Under the pieces are notes generated by a model. The model ran no database searches and was not told the DNA's origin. It was given only the letters and a program-made list of their open reading frames with translations. Positions 8,762 to 17,673 of a stretch of 64,000 nucleotides of DNA are shown piece by piece (positions within the stretch are counted from its first letter, which is position 1; each line of letters opens with the position of its first letter). The translations under genes were made by a program, and so were the position numbers. Source of the DNA: Pirellulaceae bacterium. Lineage in GTDB: Bacteria; Planctomycetota; Planctomycetia; Pirellulales; Pirellulaceae. The stretch is from assembly GCA_019636375.1 (NCBI GenBank), contig JAHBXS010000005.1, positions 372,001 to 436,000 of the forward strand. The letters are read 5' to 3'.

Positions 8762-9895
8762 ATGATTGCGGAAAACTTAAATCTCGAAGCGTTGATCGCC
8801 CGTTGGACTCCGGCGGAGTCGGATTTGAGCATCAATGTCTCTGGTTTGAATCACTTTTACGGCGAAGGAGAAACTCGCAAACAAGTGCTCTACGACAACA
8901 ACCTGAAAATTCGCCGTGGGGAAATTGTGATCATGACCGGTCCCTCCGGCTCTGGCAAAACCACACTGCTCACCTTGATCGGCACATTGCGGTCGGTTCA
9001 AGAGGGGAATATGCGAGTCCTCGGTAACGAACTTTTGGGCGCGTCACCAGCGACGGTGGCCGAATTGCGGAAGAAAACCGGCTTCATTTTCCAGGCACAC
9101 AATTTGTTTGAATCATTGACCGCGTTTCAGAATGTCAGTATGGCAACTGAATTGGTTGGAACATCTGGTAACGAATCCAAATCACGAATCGAGGCAACTC
9201 TGACTCGTCTGGGGCTCGGCCAACGAATTCACTACAAGCCGCGGTCTTTATCGGGTGGACAAAAACAGCGAGTCGCGGTGGCACGCGGGATTATCCATCG
9301 CCCACAATTGATCTTGGCAGACGAACCGACTGCCGCGTTGGACGCCGAATCAGGTCGCGAAGTCGTCACCATTTTTCAGGAAATGGCCCGCAACGAAGAT
9401 TGTACAATCGTGATTGTGACGCATGACAATCGCATTCTTGACGTGGCTGATCGAATCGTCAGTATGGTCGATGGGCAAATTCGCACAAATGTCCTCGTTC
9501 AACGGAACGCGGTCATCTGTCAAATTCTCAACGAGTTCGAGATTTTTCGTAGTCTGACCCCTCAGGCCATTTCCCAAGTCGCCGACAAAATGAAGTTGCG
9601 ACAATACCTTGTGGGTGAAGAGATTATTCGTCAAGGCGAAATGGGAGACGAGTTTTTTGTGATCGGATCGGGCCAAGTCGACATTGAAATCGACGGAACC
9701 CGCGTCAACTCTCTGGGCCGCGGTGCTTTCTTCGGCGAAGTTTCATTGATCAAACAACAACCTCGCAACGCGACGGTCCGCGCCACATCTAACGTCGCTT
9801 GTTTTATCCTTAGCAAGGACGATTTCCAAGCAGTGCTGGACAGTAGTCGAAGCTTCGAAGAAGAACTCCGCAACGCCATTTTTGCGAGGCAATAA
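8762..9895 (+). CDS. ABC exporter ATPase (DevA-like) fused to a cyclic-nucleotide-binding domain
   Basis: The start is ATG 8762, preceded by AAGGAG at a ten-base spacing; 377 residues. Residues about 24-245 form a LolD/DevA-class nucleotide-binding domain with Walker A TGPSGSGKTT (59-68), signature LSGGQKQR (163-170) and Walker B LILADEPTAALD (183-194). Residues about 255-370 form a cNMP-binding/Crp-type beta-roll with GEEIIRQGEMGDEFF and the phosphate-binding cassette around FGE (324-326) and PRNATV (334-339), including Arg335, the expected phosphate-contact residue. The exporter may therefore be gated by a cyclic nucleotide. This fusion is not part of the ordinary DevA subunit. Last gene of the operon. 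Confidence 0.9.
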   Translation: MIAENLNLEALIARWTPAESDLSINVSGLNHFYGEGETRKQVLYDNNLKIRRGEIVIMTGPSGSGKTTLLTLIGTLRSVQEGNMRVLGNELLGASPATVAELRKKTGFIFQAHNLFESLTAFQNVSMATELVGTSGNESKSRIEATLTRLGLGQRIHYKPRSLSGGQKQRVAVARGIIHRPQLILADEPTAALDAESGREVVTIFQEMARNEDCTIVIVTHDNRILDVADRIVSMVDGQIRTNVLVQRNAVICQILNEFEIFRSLTPQAISQVADKMKLRQYLVGEEIIRQGEMGDEFFVIGSGQVDIEIDGTRVNSLGRGAFFGEVSLIKQQPRNATVRATSNVACFILSKDDFQAVLDSSRSFEEELRNAIFARQ

Positions 9896-10334
9896 AAGGG
9901 GTTTTCGGTCACAAGATTTTTGCTTGCTGGATATAGGGTCGAGAATGATGCTGGTGAACATGGCGCCTTCATAAAAACCTGTGATGAAATACCATTTTGA
10001 ATCGGACGTCACAAATGCGATTTCCACGATTCAGGCAATTGGCAATGGTGAATTGGTTTTTCTTTTTAAAATCAGGATCGAGAAAGCCCGGCCTTTTAGG
10101 TAATTTCCCAAATGCCGCTTTGGCCAACGTGTCCAAACTGGTCAAATTTGGTAAATCAGAACCCTCCCCCTTTTCGGAAAAAACGTTAGAATATTTTAAA
10201 TTTCGTGTTGCTCCAATCGCACCCGTGGGCGAAAATGGACTAGCTTTTTAATGACCTGCACCGGTTTTTGTGCAGGTCGTTGTCGTTTAGGAGCGCACGT
10301 TCGTTTCAGTTTTAAACAGTAGATGGAGATCGTC
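9896..10334. other. Intergenic region upstream of greA
   Basis: About 440 bases without a convincing gene. A plus-strand open frame of 84 codons (9997-10251) has no ribosome-binding site and unremarkable composition. The only clear structure is the hairpin listed separately at 10253-10278. An AT-rich stretch near 10185-10205 could hold a promoter for greA, but no good -35/-10 pair stands out. Confidence 0.4.
10253..10278 (+). terminator. Hairpin with 9-bp perfect stem; terminator or leader structure
   Basis: GACCTGCAC at 10253-10261 and GTGCAGGTC at 10270-10278 form a perfect nine-base-pair stem around an eight-base loop that contains five T. The downstream flank is only mildly T-rich, so it is a weak candidate for a factor-independent terminator. 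It lies 57 bases before the greA start and could equally be a leader structure. Confidence 0.4.
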
Positions 10335-10814
10335 GTGACAGATCGCGTGCCGATGTCGCAAGAGGGTTACAACAAGCTCAGGGCTGACCTTGAGCAAATG
10401 GAAAATGTTGAAATGCCCATCATCGTCGATAAAATCGCCCAAGCCCGTTCCGAAGGGGACCTCAAGGAGAACGCTGAATACCACGGCCAGCGCGAGGCCC
10501 AAGGGATGTTACAAGCTCGCATCAATCAACTCCGCTCGAAACTGCAACGTGCGATCATCGTCGACCCCAGCCAGTTACCCAAGGACGAAGTTGCCTTTGG
10601 CGCTACCGTCCGAGTCCTCGACGTTGACATCGACGAGGAAGAATCGATCACGCTGGTCGGAGAAGGGGACGAGGATTACGACAACGGGCGCTACTTGATC
10701 ACCAGTCCCGTCGGCCAAGGTCTGCTTGGGAAAAAAGTCGGTGAAACGGTCGACATTCCCGTGCCCAAAGGAAAATTGATCTTCAAGATTCTCGACATCA
10801 GCTACGAAGATTAA
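10335..10814 (+). CDS. greA: Transcription elongation factor GreA
   Basis: GreA rescues backtracked RNA polymerase by stimulating cleavage of the extruded transcript. The N-terminal coiled coil carries the invariant ARSEGDLKENAEYH tip with the acidic residues that reach the active site, and the C-terminal FKBP-like domain ends in LIFKILDISYED. I choose GTG at 10335, which gives MTDRVPMSQEGYNKL as in typical GreA and a length of 159 residues, close to the usual 158. A GGAG lies six bases upstream of this GTG. The ATG at 10323 would overlap that ribosome-binding site. Stand-alone gene followed by a 134-base gap. Confidence 0.95.
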   Translation: MTDRVPMSQEGYNKLRADLEQMENVEMPIIVDKIAQARSEGDLKENAEYHGQREAQGMLQARINQLRSKLQRAIIVDPSQLPKDEVAFGATVRVLDVDIDEEESITLVGEGDEDYDNGRYLITSPVGQGLLGKKVGETVDIPVPKGKLIFKILDISYED

Positions 10815-10948
10815 AAAACATCCCCAAAAATCGGAATCGCCGCAAATCTGAGTCGTCTAGATTCCAATAGACCGCCCCTGCGAACGAATGGGACCACTGG
10901 ATTCTCTTAGATAGCCCTTTCGAAACATACTGTGTACGGAAATACGCA

Positions 10949-11833
10949 ATGCTGGTCATAGATCAAGTTGTCAAGCGCTACGGCGAACTCGTCGCGGTCA
11001 ACAATATCTCGTTTGAAATCAAGCGTGGCGAGTGCCTCGGTTTGCTTGGCCCCAACGGAGCAGGAAAGTCCACAACGATCAGCATGATGGTTGGCCTGCT
11101 GAAACCAGACTCCGGAACGGTTCGCCTTGACGGGGCCTCACCCGATTCTAATGCGACTCGCCGTCTTATTGGTGTGGCCCCTCAAGCGTTGTCGCTCTAC
11201 GAAGAGTTAACCCCTCGCGAAAACCTGACTTTTTTCGGCAAACTCTACGGCCTTTCAGCCGCTAAGTTACGTGATCGCGTCGCTTGGGCTCTCAAAATTG
11301 CGGGACTTGAAGACCGGGCTCGACATCGCGTGCATACCTTTTCGGGTGGCATGAAACGCCGACTCAATATTGCCGTCGCTCTGATTCATCAGCCAACGCT
11401 GCTATTGCTCGATGAACCGACGGTGGGCGTCGATCCGCAATCCCGAAATCACATTTTCGATTGGATCGAACAGCTCAATGCCGACGGAATGACCATCGTC
11501 TACACGACTCACTATATGGAAGAGGCTCAACGTCTTTGTGATCGCGTGGCCATTATCGATCACGGAAAATTGCTGGCACTGGACGCCATTCCACAGCTTC
11601 TTGCTCAACACGGCGGGCAAAGTGTAATTAGCGGCAGGCTCGAGCATATTCCTTCGGATTTCAGCTTGCCTGGAACACTGCTCGAATCCGACTGGCGGCT
11701 CGAATCCGAGCAGCCATTTGACGTTCTCACGCGACTTGCCCAATCAGGCGTTCGCTTTGGATCGGTTCAAATCGCTGGTCCAGATTTGGAGGCCGTGTTC
11801 TTGAAATTGACCGGACGAGTATTGAGGGACTAA
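10949..11833 (+). CDS. ABC-2 type exporter ATP-binding protein
   Basis: The 294-residue cytoplasmic ATPase has Walker A GPNGAGKS (34-41), a Q-loop region GVAPQALSLYEELTPRENL, the signature FSGGMKRRLN, Walker B LLLLDEPTVGVDP and the switch His in YTTHYMEEAQRL. These features place it in the DrrA/NatA/CcmA-type family that powers ABC-2 permeases. A C-terminal extension of about 75 residues follows the nucleotide-binding core, as in many such subunits. It is paired with the permease gene, which starts four bases after its stop. Substrate unknown: drugs, sodium, lipids and polysaccharides are all possible in this family. Confidence 0.9.
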   Translation: MLVIDQVVKRYGELVAVNNISFEIKRGECLGLLGPNGAGKSTTISMMVGLLKPDSGTVRLDGASPDSNATRRLIGVAPQALSLYEELTPRENLTFFGKLYGLSAAKLRDRVAWALKIAGLEDRARHRVHTFSGGMKRRLNIAVALIHQPTLLLLDEPTVGVDPQSRNHIFDWIEQLNADGMTIVYTTHYMEEAQRLCDRVAIIDHGKLLALDAIPQLLAQHGGQSVISGRLEHIPSDFSLPGTLLESDWRLESEQPFDVLTRLAQSGVRFGSVQIAGPDLEAVFLKLTGRVLRD

Positions 11834-11837
11834 GTCA

Positions 11838-13154
11838 ATGAACCTACTGCATCTCGCACTAAAAGACTTGCGGCTGTTGTTCCGCGACAAGATGGGTGCC
11901 TTTTTTGTTATCGGCTTCCCAGTCCTGCTCGGTCTATTCTTTGGAGTGATCTTTAAAGGTCCCGATAGCAGCAGCGGAGGTTCTGGAAAAATTTCGATAG
12001 CCGTCGTGGATCTTGATAATAGCCCGCAGTCAACTAAGTTTCTCGACGAACTTCGAAAAAATGAAGGTCTGCGTCTCGAAATTGATGAAAACGAGGCGGC
12101 TCGAAAAAGCGTGCGACTTGGGCAGCGTTCGGCGATGATTGTCATTCCAACTGGCTTTGGCCAGAAGGCTGGTTTGTTATGGGAAGAGCAGCCGGAAATT
12201 CAAATCGGCGTTGATCCCTCGCGTGTCGCCGAAAGTGCAATGCTGGAAGGAATGGTGATGCAAGCCGTTGCGACCCTCATCGGAGATCGCTTTCAGCAGC
12301 CGACGATGTTCCTGCCGTCTGTCACCCAAGCTCGCGAATCTTTGAAAGGAAACCAAGAAGTCGATCTCGCGACTAAACTCGTCATGGGAACATTCCTCAA
12401 TCAAGTCGAGCAAATGATTGAGGCCGCAGACCGAGTACAAGCATCCAATCAGGCAACAGGAGACGGTGGCGGGTTTGAAATCAATTTTGCAAACGTGAAG
12501 CGGGTTGATGTGACTCGCGAAGTCAACCCAAGTAGCGTTTCGGGACAATTGCAAAAAATTCGCTCGGACTGGGATATTAGTTTTCCTCAAGCGATGATGT
12601 GGGGCATCATGGGTTGTGTTGCCGGCTTCTCGATGTCCATCGCTCGGGAGCGATCGCGAGGCACACTCGTGAGACTCCGAGCCGCTCCGCTCAGCAAAAC
12701 TCAAGTCCTGCTCGGCAAGGCACTCGCCTGTTTTTTGGCTTGCCTCCTGGTCATGTTGATGATGACGACACTGGGTGTCGTTCTGGGGATGCAGCCACTA
12801 AGTTACTTGAAATTGGCTGTCGCCGGTTTGGTCACCAGTTTTTGTTTTGTCGGGATCATGATGACGATGTCGGTTCTGGGCAAGACCGAAGAAAGTGTTG
12901 CCGGTACGGGATGGGCGGCCAACATCGTGATGGCGATGTTCGGCGGAGGCATGGTTCCGGTAATGTTCATGCCTGCATTCGTTCAGTCCCTCAGTCGATT
13001 CAGCCCGATTTATTGGGCCTTGCGGGTGGTCGAAGGTGCCATCTGGCGCGACTTTTCTTGGGCCGAAATGCTCCCAGCCATTTTGGTTTTGATCGCGATT
13101 GGGCTCATCGGGACCATCGTGGGAGCCAACATTCTCTACCGACGAGACGATTGA
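11838..13154 (+). CDS. ABC-2 type exporter permease
   Basis: The 438-residue membrane protein has one N-terminal helix (residues about 17-34, in DKMGAFFVIGFPVLLGLFFG), an extracytoplasmic domain of about 210 residues, and five or six C-terminal helices starting near residue 250. This is the YhgE/NatB-like ABC-2 layout with a large external loop. The ARERSRGTLVRLRAAPLS stretch after the first C-terminal helix is the conserved cytoplasmic coupling segment. The ATG sits four bases after the ATPase stop and has a GAGG about ten bases upstream. It forms an exporter with the preceding ATPase. I see no accessory membrane fusion gene next to it. Confidence 0.9.
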   Translation: MNLLHLALKDLRLLFRDKMGAFFVIGFPVLLGLFFGVIFKGPDSSSGGSGKISIAVVDLDNSPQSTKFLDELRKNEGLRLEIDENEAARKSVRLGQRSAMIVIPTGFGQKAGLLWEEQPEIQIGVDPSRVAESAMLEGMVMQAVATLIGDRFQQPTMFLPSVTQARESLKGNQEVDLATKLVMGTFLNQVEQMIEAADRVQASNQATGDGGGFEINFANVKRVDVTREVNPSSVSGQLQKIRSDWDISFPQAMMWGIMGCVAGFSMSIARERSRGTLVRLRAAPLSKTQVLLGKALACFLACLLVMLMMTTLGVVLGMQPLSYLKLAVAGLVTSFCFVGIMMTMSVLGKTEESVAGTGWAANIVMAMFGGGMVPVMFMPAFVQSLSRFSPIYWALRVVEGAIWRDFSWAEMLPAILVLIAIGLIGTIVGANILYRRDD

Positions 13155-13365
13155 TCGTATTCAGGCCAGATTTTGGGCCATTCCGCGCGTGGGGTGAAAC
13201 CATTCACCGATTTCGTTAAAATCAAGCCGAGGTTTGCCGTTCATCTTGAGATGGCAAACGGATCGTATCGAGCGGCCTTTTGTACCCTTAAGCGGGGCCT
13301 CGTCGGGCTATTTTTCCGATGAAATGAGTTGGCTTTGGCGTTAAAAACGAAATGAGAATGACACA

Positions 13366-14457
13366 TTGAAACCGACGAGCGAACAAAAATCACAACTCGT
13401 CGCCTTCCCGGGCACTGGTTATCAAATTGAGCCGGGCCGCTGGCGCGTGCAAGTCGCAGGGGTCTTGCAGCACCCCTACCTGCCCAACTTGCGAAAACGA
13501 ATGTTGCTGAAAATTTTGGCCAACATATTGGGAACAACAGAATCGGAATTGTTATCGCCAAGTTGTTTTGGACGAATCGCTCCTTTTGTCTGTGATGGGG
13601 CGAGGGGGCAACCAATCATGATCCAGTTGGGAGATCAGCAAATGTTGCTTCCCCGTCGGACCCGTAGCAACGGACATTTCTTACAGACGCTGCACATCCC
13701 TGATAGCCTCTTGCGAAGTCATCTGAATGAGAACGTAGAAGGGGGCAGATTAAAAATTAGTTTTGCGAGTCCCAGCACGGACGGGTCATTGGTTGATTCC
13801 GTGCTACACCTACTGCCCCAATCGGGCCTCTCAGTCATCTCAGATATTGATGACACCATCAAAGAGTCTGACATCAACGATCGTCGAGAACTTTTGGCGA
13901 ATACGTTTGTGCGTCCGTTCAGAACGGTCCCAGGCATGTCCCAAGTCTATCGAGAATGGAGCGATTCTGGAGCGACTTTTCACTATGTTTCGTCGAGCCC
14001 CTGGCAGTTGTTTGTGCCGCTGGAAGATATGCTCAGCCAGCATGCGTTTCCAGAAGGGCCAATACACTTGCGTTACTTCCGCCTTCGCAATCAACTGCTC
14101 CAACGAATGGTGAGGATCAAAAGAAGTGGCAAGATCACAACGTTGCGACGGGTTGTTCAAGGCATGCCGCAGCGACGGTTTATCCTGATCGGTGATTCTG
14201 GTGAGAAGGATTTGGAACTTTACCGCAACCTAGCCAACAAATTTAAAGACCAAGTCTTGGCGGTTTTCATTCGCAACTTACCGGACCGCCCGGTGCCGAT
14301 CGAGAAAATCCAGCGCTTTCAACACCAACTTCCGAAAGTTCCTTGCCACGCATTTTCCACCCCTGAAGAATTGGCCGCATTGGGGGGGCCAATCGTGACA
14401 GAATTCCAAACCCGAGAAATTCGCCGGAAAGGTCGGATAGCGTCTCAATCAGACTAA
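13366..14457 (+). CDS. App1-type phosphatase domain protein (DUF2183)
   Basis: The 363-residue protein has the HAD-like motif DIDDTIKESD at residues 160-169, matching the DxDxT nucleophile motif of the App1/DUF2183 phosphatidate phosphatase family. A second HAD-like segment follows (FILIGDSGEKDLELYRNLA), with the acidic metal ligands expected in motif III/IV. The N-terminal 150 residues form a beta-rich domain (SVISD marks the switch to the catalytic part). Similar proteins dephosphorylate phosphatidate in yeast; the bacterial substrate is not established. The start is TTG at 13366; no ATG is available upstream in frame, and the ribosome-binding site is weak. Flanked by about 200 bases on either side. 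Confidence 0.8.
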   Translation: MKPTSEQKSQLVAFPGTGYQIEPGRWRVQVAGVLQHPYLPNLRKRMLLKILANILGTTESELLSPSCFGRIAPFVCDGARGQPIMIQLGDQQMLLPRRTRSNGHFLQTLHIPDSLLRSHLNENVEGGRLKISFASPSTDGSLVDSVLHLLPQSGLSVISDIDDTIKESDINDRRELLANTFVRPFRTVPGMSQVYREWSDSGATFHYVSSSPWQLFVPLEDMLSQHAFPEGPIHLRYFRLRNQLLQRMVRIKRSGKITTLRRVVQGMPQRRFILIGDSGEKDLELYRNLANKFKDQVLAVFIRNLPDRPVPIEKIQRFQHQLPKVPCHAFSTPEELAALGGPIVTEFQTREIRRKGRIASQSD

Positions 14458-14556
14458 AAATGTGTCTAGAAACACGCTCGCCGCGACATCGTGTCGCCCA
14501 CCCCATCCCAAGAGCGGCGAATTTCCCCGAAAAATGCTGGAAAAACGTTTTCCCCC

Positions 14557-14584
14557 TTGTGAAAAGGCTGTGAATTCGTAATAT
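14557..14584 (+). promoter_or_regulatory. Candidate sigma-70-type promoter for rpsD
   Basis: TTGTGA at 14557-14562 and TAATAT at 14579-14584 are separated by 16 bases, close to consensus and followed by an 82-base leader before the rpsD start. The leader could hold an S4 autoregulatory structure, but I could not identify one. Confidence 0.45.
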
Positions 14585-14666
14585 GGTGGCTTGAATTTTT
14601 CGGTCGAATTTCTGTCCCTGTCGGATGCTCCGACGGTGGTCGCAAAGTTGTTGTCAGGAGAAGTGA

Positions 14667-15281
14667 ATGTCTCGGTATACAGGTCCCAAGGGTCGCATCA
14701 ATCGCCGATTGGGAACTCTCGTTTACGAAAGTGGTGGTGCCTCACGTGCGATGGAGAAACGTGGAACGCAGCCACCTGGAATGCACACCCGCGCTAAACG
14801 TCCTTCAAACTACGGGAAGGCGTTATACGAAAAACAAAAGATCAAGCATTACTACGGGATGGGTGAACGTCAGTTGCGTCGTTTCTTCGATAAGGCCGGA
14901 CGCATGAAGGGGAACACCGGAGAAAATCTCCTCATCCTCTGCGAATCGCGACTCGACAATGTGCTCCGCCGCGTCGGATTAGCGCACACTCGTCCTCAAG
15001 CCCGCCAAGGGATCGCGCACGGTCACTTCCGAGTAAACAACGTCAAGGTTGACAAGCCATCCTACATGCTGCGTCCGGGTGACGTGATTACGGTTCGCCC
15101 GCGTGCCAACATTGTGGCAACTTACCGAAACATCGTCGGGACCGGCGTGGAAGGTCAAGGGATCGAATGGGCCAAACTGGACCCTGAAACCCTCACCGTC
15201 AACGTGGTTGGCGTTCCCGGTCCAAGCGACATCAGCTTGCCAGTTGACGGCAACGTGGTCGTTGAGTTCTTGTCTCGATAG
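14667..15281 (+). CDS. rpsD: 30S ribosomal protein S4
   Basis: S4 is a primary 16S rRNA-binding protein that nucleates 30S assembly. The 204-residue product begins MSRYTGPKGRINRRLG and carries the S4 RNA-binding domain around SRLDNVLRRVGLAHTRPQAR (from residue 93). No N-terminal zinc-binding cysteines are present, so it is the cysteine-free form. AGGAG precedes the start by seven bases. In most bacteria rpsD lies in the rpsM-rpsK-rpsD-rpoA cluster; here it stands alone upstream of a dihydrolipoyl dehydrogenase gene, and its TAG abuts that reading frame. No other ribosomal gene is in the window. Confidence 0.97.
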   Translation: MSRYTGPKGRINRRLGTLVYESGGASRAMEKRGTQPPGMHTRAKRPSNYGKALYEKQKIKHYYGMGERQLRRFFDKAGRMKGNTGENLLILCESRLDNVLRRVGLAHTRPQARQGIAHGHFRVNNVKVDKPSYMLRPGDVITVRPRANIVATYRNIVGTGVEGQGIEWAKLDPETLTVNVVGVPGPSDISLPVDGNVVVEFLSR

Positions 15282-15307
15282 TGCCGAAGGAAAATTTGGC
15301 GGAACCC

Positions 15308-16732
15308 ATGCACACTCAGGTAGTTGTGATTGGCGGCGGGCCCGGAGGCTACGCCGCCGCTTTTTTAGCCGCAGACGAAGGTTTGGAAGTGACCCTCATA
15401 GAACGTGAGGGGAGACTCGGAGGAACCTGTTTGCTGCGCGGCTGTATTCCCTCAAAGGCGTTGCTGCATGTCGCCAAGGTCATGTCGGAAACCGAAGAGC
15501 TAAGCCATGAATGGGGCATCGATTACGGGACCCCGCAGATCAAGCTCGACGCCTTGCGAGCTCGCAAGGAAAAAGTGATCTCGACTCTTACTGGCGGACT
15601 CGGACAACTCGCCAAACGACGGAATGTGAAGATCATCGTTGGTGATGCGTCTTTCGTTGATGCCAACACTTTGGCGATCAGCGGAGACCACGAATCGATT
15701 CCGTCGGAGGGCAAACTCACCTTTGACCATTGTGTGATTGCAAGTGGCAGCGTGCCGGCCATGCCTGGCGCATTCCGAATCGGCTCGGATCGCGTGATGG
15801 ACTCGACCGGCGCTTTGAATCTGGCCGATATCCCCGAGACAATGTTGGTCATCGGCGGAGGTTACATTGGCCTCGAAATGGGCTCGGTGTACGCTCAACT
15901 CGGCACAAAAGTCAGCGTCGTCGAATTGCAATCGGGCTTGTTAATGGGTGCTGACCGAGATTTGGTCAAGCCCTTGGCGCGGCGCTTGGAAAAGCTTTTC
16001 GACAAACGAATTTTCTTGGAGACCAAGGTCGGGAGCGTATCGGCAGTTGGTGACAAAATTCAAGTCGCCTTTGAGGGCCCCGGAAAATACGGCACGGAGC
16101 TTTACGATCGCGTATTGGTTTCCGTTGGTCGCATGCCCAACACGAAGACATTAAACTTAACAGCGATAGGAATTCAAACGGACGCCCGAGGGTTTATTCC
16201 GTGTGACCGCCAACAACGGACTTCTGTCCCCAATGTTTTTGTGATTGGCGATGCGGCAGGCGAACCGATGCTGGCACACAAAGCGACGCACGAGGGACGC
16301 ACGGCTGTTGAAGTTATCTTGGGTCACGACGTGTCGTTTGATAAACGCGCGATCCCCGCTGTGGTCTTCACTGATCCAGAAATCGCATGGGCGGGACTGA
16401 CCGAAGAGGAAGCCAAGCAACAAGGGCGACCCTATGAGGCATGTCTCTACCCTTGGGCCGCTAGCGGACGTGCTCAGGCCCTCGCTCGCACCGACGGCCT
16501 AACCAAATGGCTCATCGATCCCGCGACGGAACAAGTTCTCGGTTGCGGAATTGTCGGTTCTGGTGCTGGAGAATTAATCGCCGAAGCGGTGCTTGCAATC
16601 GAGATGGGCTGCCATATTCGGGACGTGACCGAAAGCGTCCATCCCCACCCAACCCTGAGCGAGACTTTGATGAATGCCGGAGAAATTTTCTTCGGTACGG
16701 CAACGGAAATCTACAAGCCCAAGAAAAAATAG
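15308..16732 (+). CDS. lpdA: Dihydrolipoyl dehydrogenase
   Basis: This flavoprotein reoxidises the dihydrolipoyl groups of 2-oxoacid dehydrogenase or glycine cleavage complexes. From the ATG at 15308 the 474-residue chain shows the FAD motif GGGPGG (9-14), the redox disulfide CLLRGC (Cys41 and Cys46), the NAD-binding motif VIGGGYIGLEMG, the second FAD contact VFVIGDAAG and the catalytic His-Glu pair in HPHPTLSE. The open frame could start at GTG 15281, sharing one base with the rpsD stop, but MHTQVVVIGGGPGG is the more natural N-terminus. No E1 or E2 genes are adjacent. Probably co-transcribed with rpsD. Confidence 0.93.
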   Translation: MHTQVVVIGGGPGGYAAAFLAADEGLEVTLIEREGRLGGTCLLRGCIPSKALLHVAKVMSETEELSHEWGIDYGTPQIKLDALRARKEKVISTLTGGLGQLAKRRNVKIIVGDASFVDANTLAISGDHESIPSEGKLTFDHCVIASGSVPAMPGAFRIGSDRVMDSTGALNLADIPETMLVIGGGYIGLEMGSVYAQLGTKVSVVELQSGLLMGADRDLVKPLARRLEKLFDKRIFLETKVGSVSAVGDKIQVAFEGPGKYGTELYDRVLVSVGRMPNTKTLNLTAIGIQTDARGFIPCDRQQRTSVPNVFVIGDAAGEPMLAHKATHEGRTAVEVILGHDVSFDKRAIPAVVFTDPEIAWAGLTEEEAKQQGRPYEACLYPWAASGRAQALARTDGLTKWLIDPATEQVLGCGIVGSGAGELIAEAVLAIEMGCHIRDVTESVHPHPTLSETLMNAGEIFFGTATEIYKPKKK

Positions 16733-16821
16733 TCTCACGGACTTTGAACTTGGGGGACATCACGCGTTATTGTGCGCGGGCGTGAAGCACCTTTTGCGAA
16801 GACAAAACAACCGACGAAATC

Positions 16822-17673
16822 ATGGCCTCTACCAAGTATCGAAGAATCCTCCGCACGCCCCGCGAGATCGCTAAAATGCGGCGGGCGGGCTTGGTTGTTT
16901 GGGAGGCCCATCAGGCAGTCGCGAGGTTGATGCAACCTGGTGTCACGACTGCCGAATTAAATCAAGCGGTCCGAAAAACATTTGCCAACCACCGCGCCGA
17001 ATCGTTATTCCTCAACTATGGCGGCCCTCCTCCTTTTCCGGCTGAGACCTGCATTTCAATCAATGAAGAATTGGTCCATGGGATTCCCGGCGCAAGAAAA
17101 GTCAAGGCCGGCGATATCGTCAAGATCGACACCGGTTGCCGTGTGGATGGTTGGTGCGGCGATGCGGCGTTTACTCATGCGGTTGGGCCGATCACCCCGG
17201 TCGCTCAGCGTTTACTCGACGCGACGCTGGGTGCCTTGAATTTGGCTATTGATTTAATGAAGACCAAACAGCGTTGGAGCCAAGTCGCTCGCGAGATGCA
17301 GGCTTTTGTCGAAGGAAATGGCTTTCATGTTGTGGATACGATGGTGGGACACGGAATCGGGCAAAACTTGCATGAGCCTCCCCAGGTTCCCAACTTGTAT
17401 GATTCCGAATGGGCCGCACGAGAGGATTTCGAGTTGCGGCCGGGAATCGTGATTGCGGTGGAGCCGATGGTCAACGTGGGAACTCCGCGATTACGGGAAA
17501 TGCCTGACCGCTGGACTCAAGTTTCTGCAGACCGCAGCCTGACCGCTCACTTCGAACATACGATCGCCCTCACTGCCGACGGTCCGCGCCGTCTCACTGG
17601 CCCCCCCGTCGAGGATGAAATCCAATCCTTACCCGACTGGCTCCAAGACCCCTCGAAATGGCTGATTTGGTAG
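16822..17673 (+). CDS. map: Methionine aminopeptidase, type I
   Basis: The enzyme removes the N-terminal Met from nascent proteins. The 283-residue chain has the five metal ligands in family order: two Asp in VKIDTGCRVDGWCGDAAFT, His in MVGHGIGQNLHE, Glu in VIAVEPMV and Glu in TAHFEHTIAL. The N-terminal RTPREIAKMRRAG is typical of type I. No SH3-like or zinc-ribbon extension is present. It follows lpdA by 89 bases on the same strand, and an rpsD-lpd-map transcript is plausible. The C-terminal tail of about 30 residues after the catalytic core is slightly longer than the E. coli enzyme. Confidence 0.95.
   Translation: MASTKYRRILRTPREIAKMRRAGLVVWEAHQAVARLMQPGVTTAELNQAVRKTFANHRAESLFLNYGGPPPFPAETCISINEELVHGIPGARKVKAGDIVKIDTGCRVDGWCGDAAFTHAVGPITPVAQRLLDATLGALNLAIDLMKTKQRWSQVAREMQAFVEGNGFHVVDTMVGHGIGQNLHEPPQVPNLYDSEWAAREDFELRPGIVIAVEPMVNVGTPRLREMPDRWTQVSADRSLTAHFEHTIALTADGPRRLTGPPVEDEIQSLPDWLQDPSKWLIW

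Noticed and set aside
9997..10251. 84-codon plus-strand frame upstream of greA
   Set aside because: No ribosome-binding site and no family pattern; its end adjoins a hairpin, so it is more likely noncoding.
12599..13219. 206-codon plus-strand frame inside the ABC-2 permease gene
   Set aside because: Shadow frame of the permease: rich in Arg, His and Cys, no start signal and no domain pattern.
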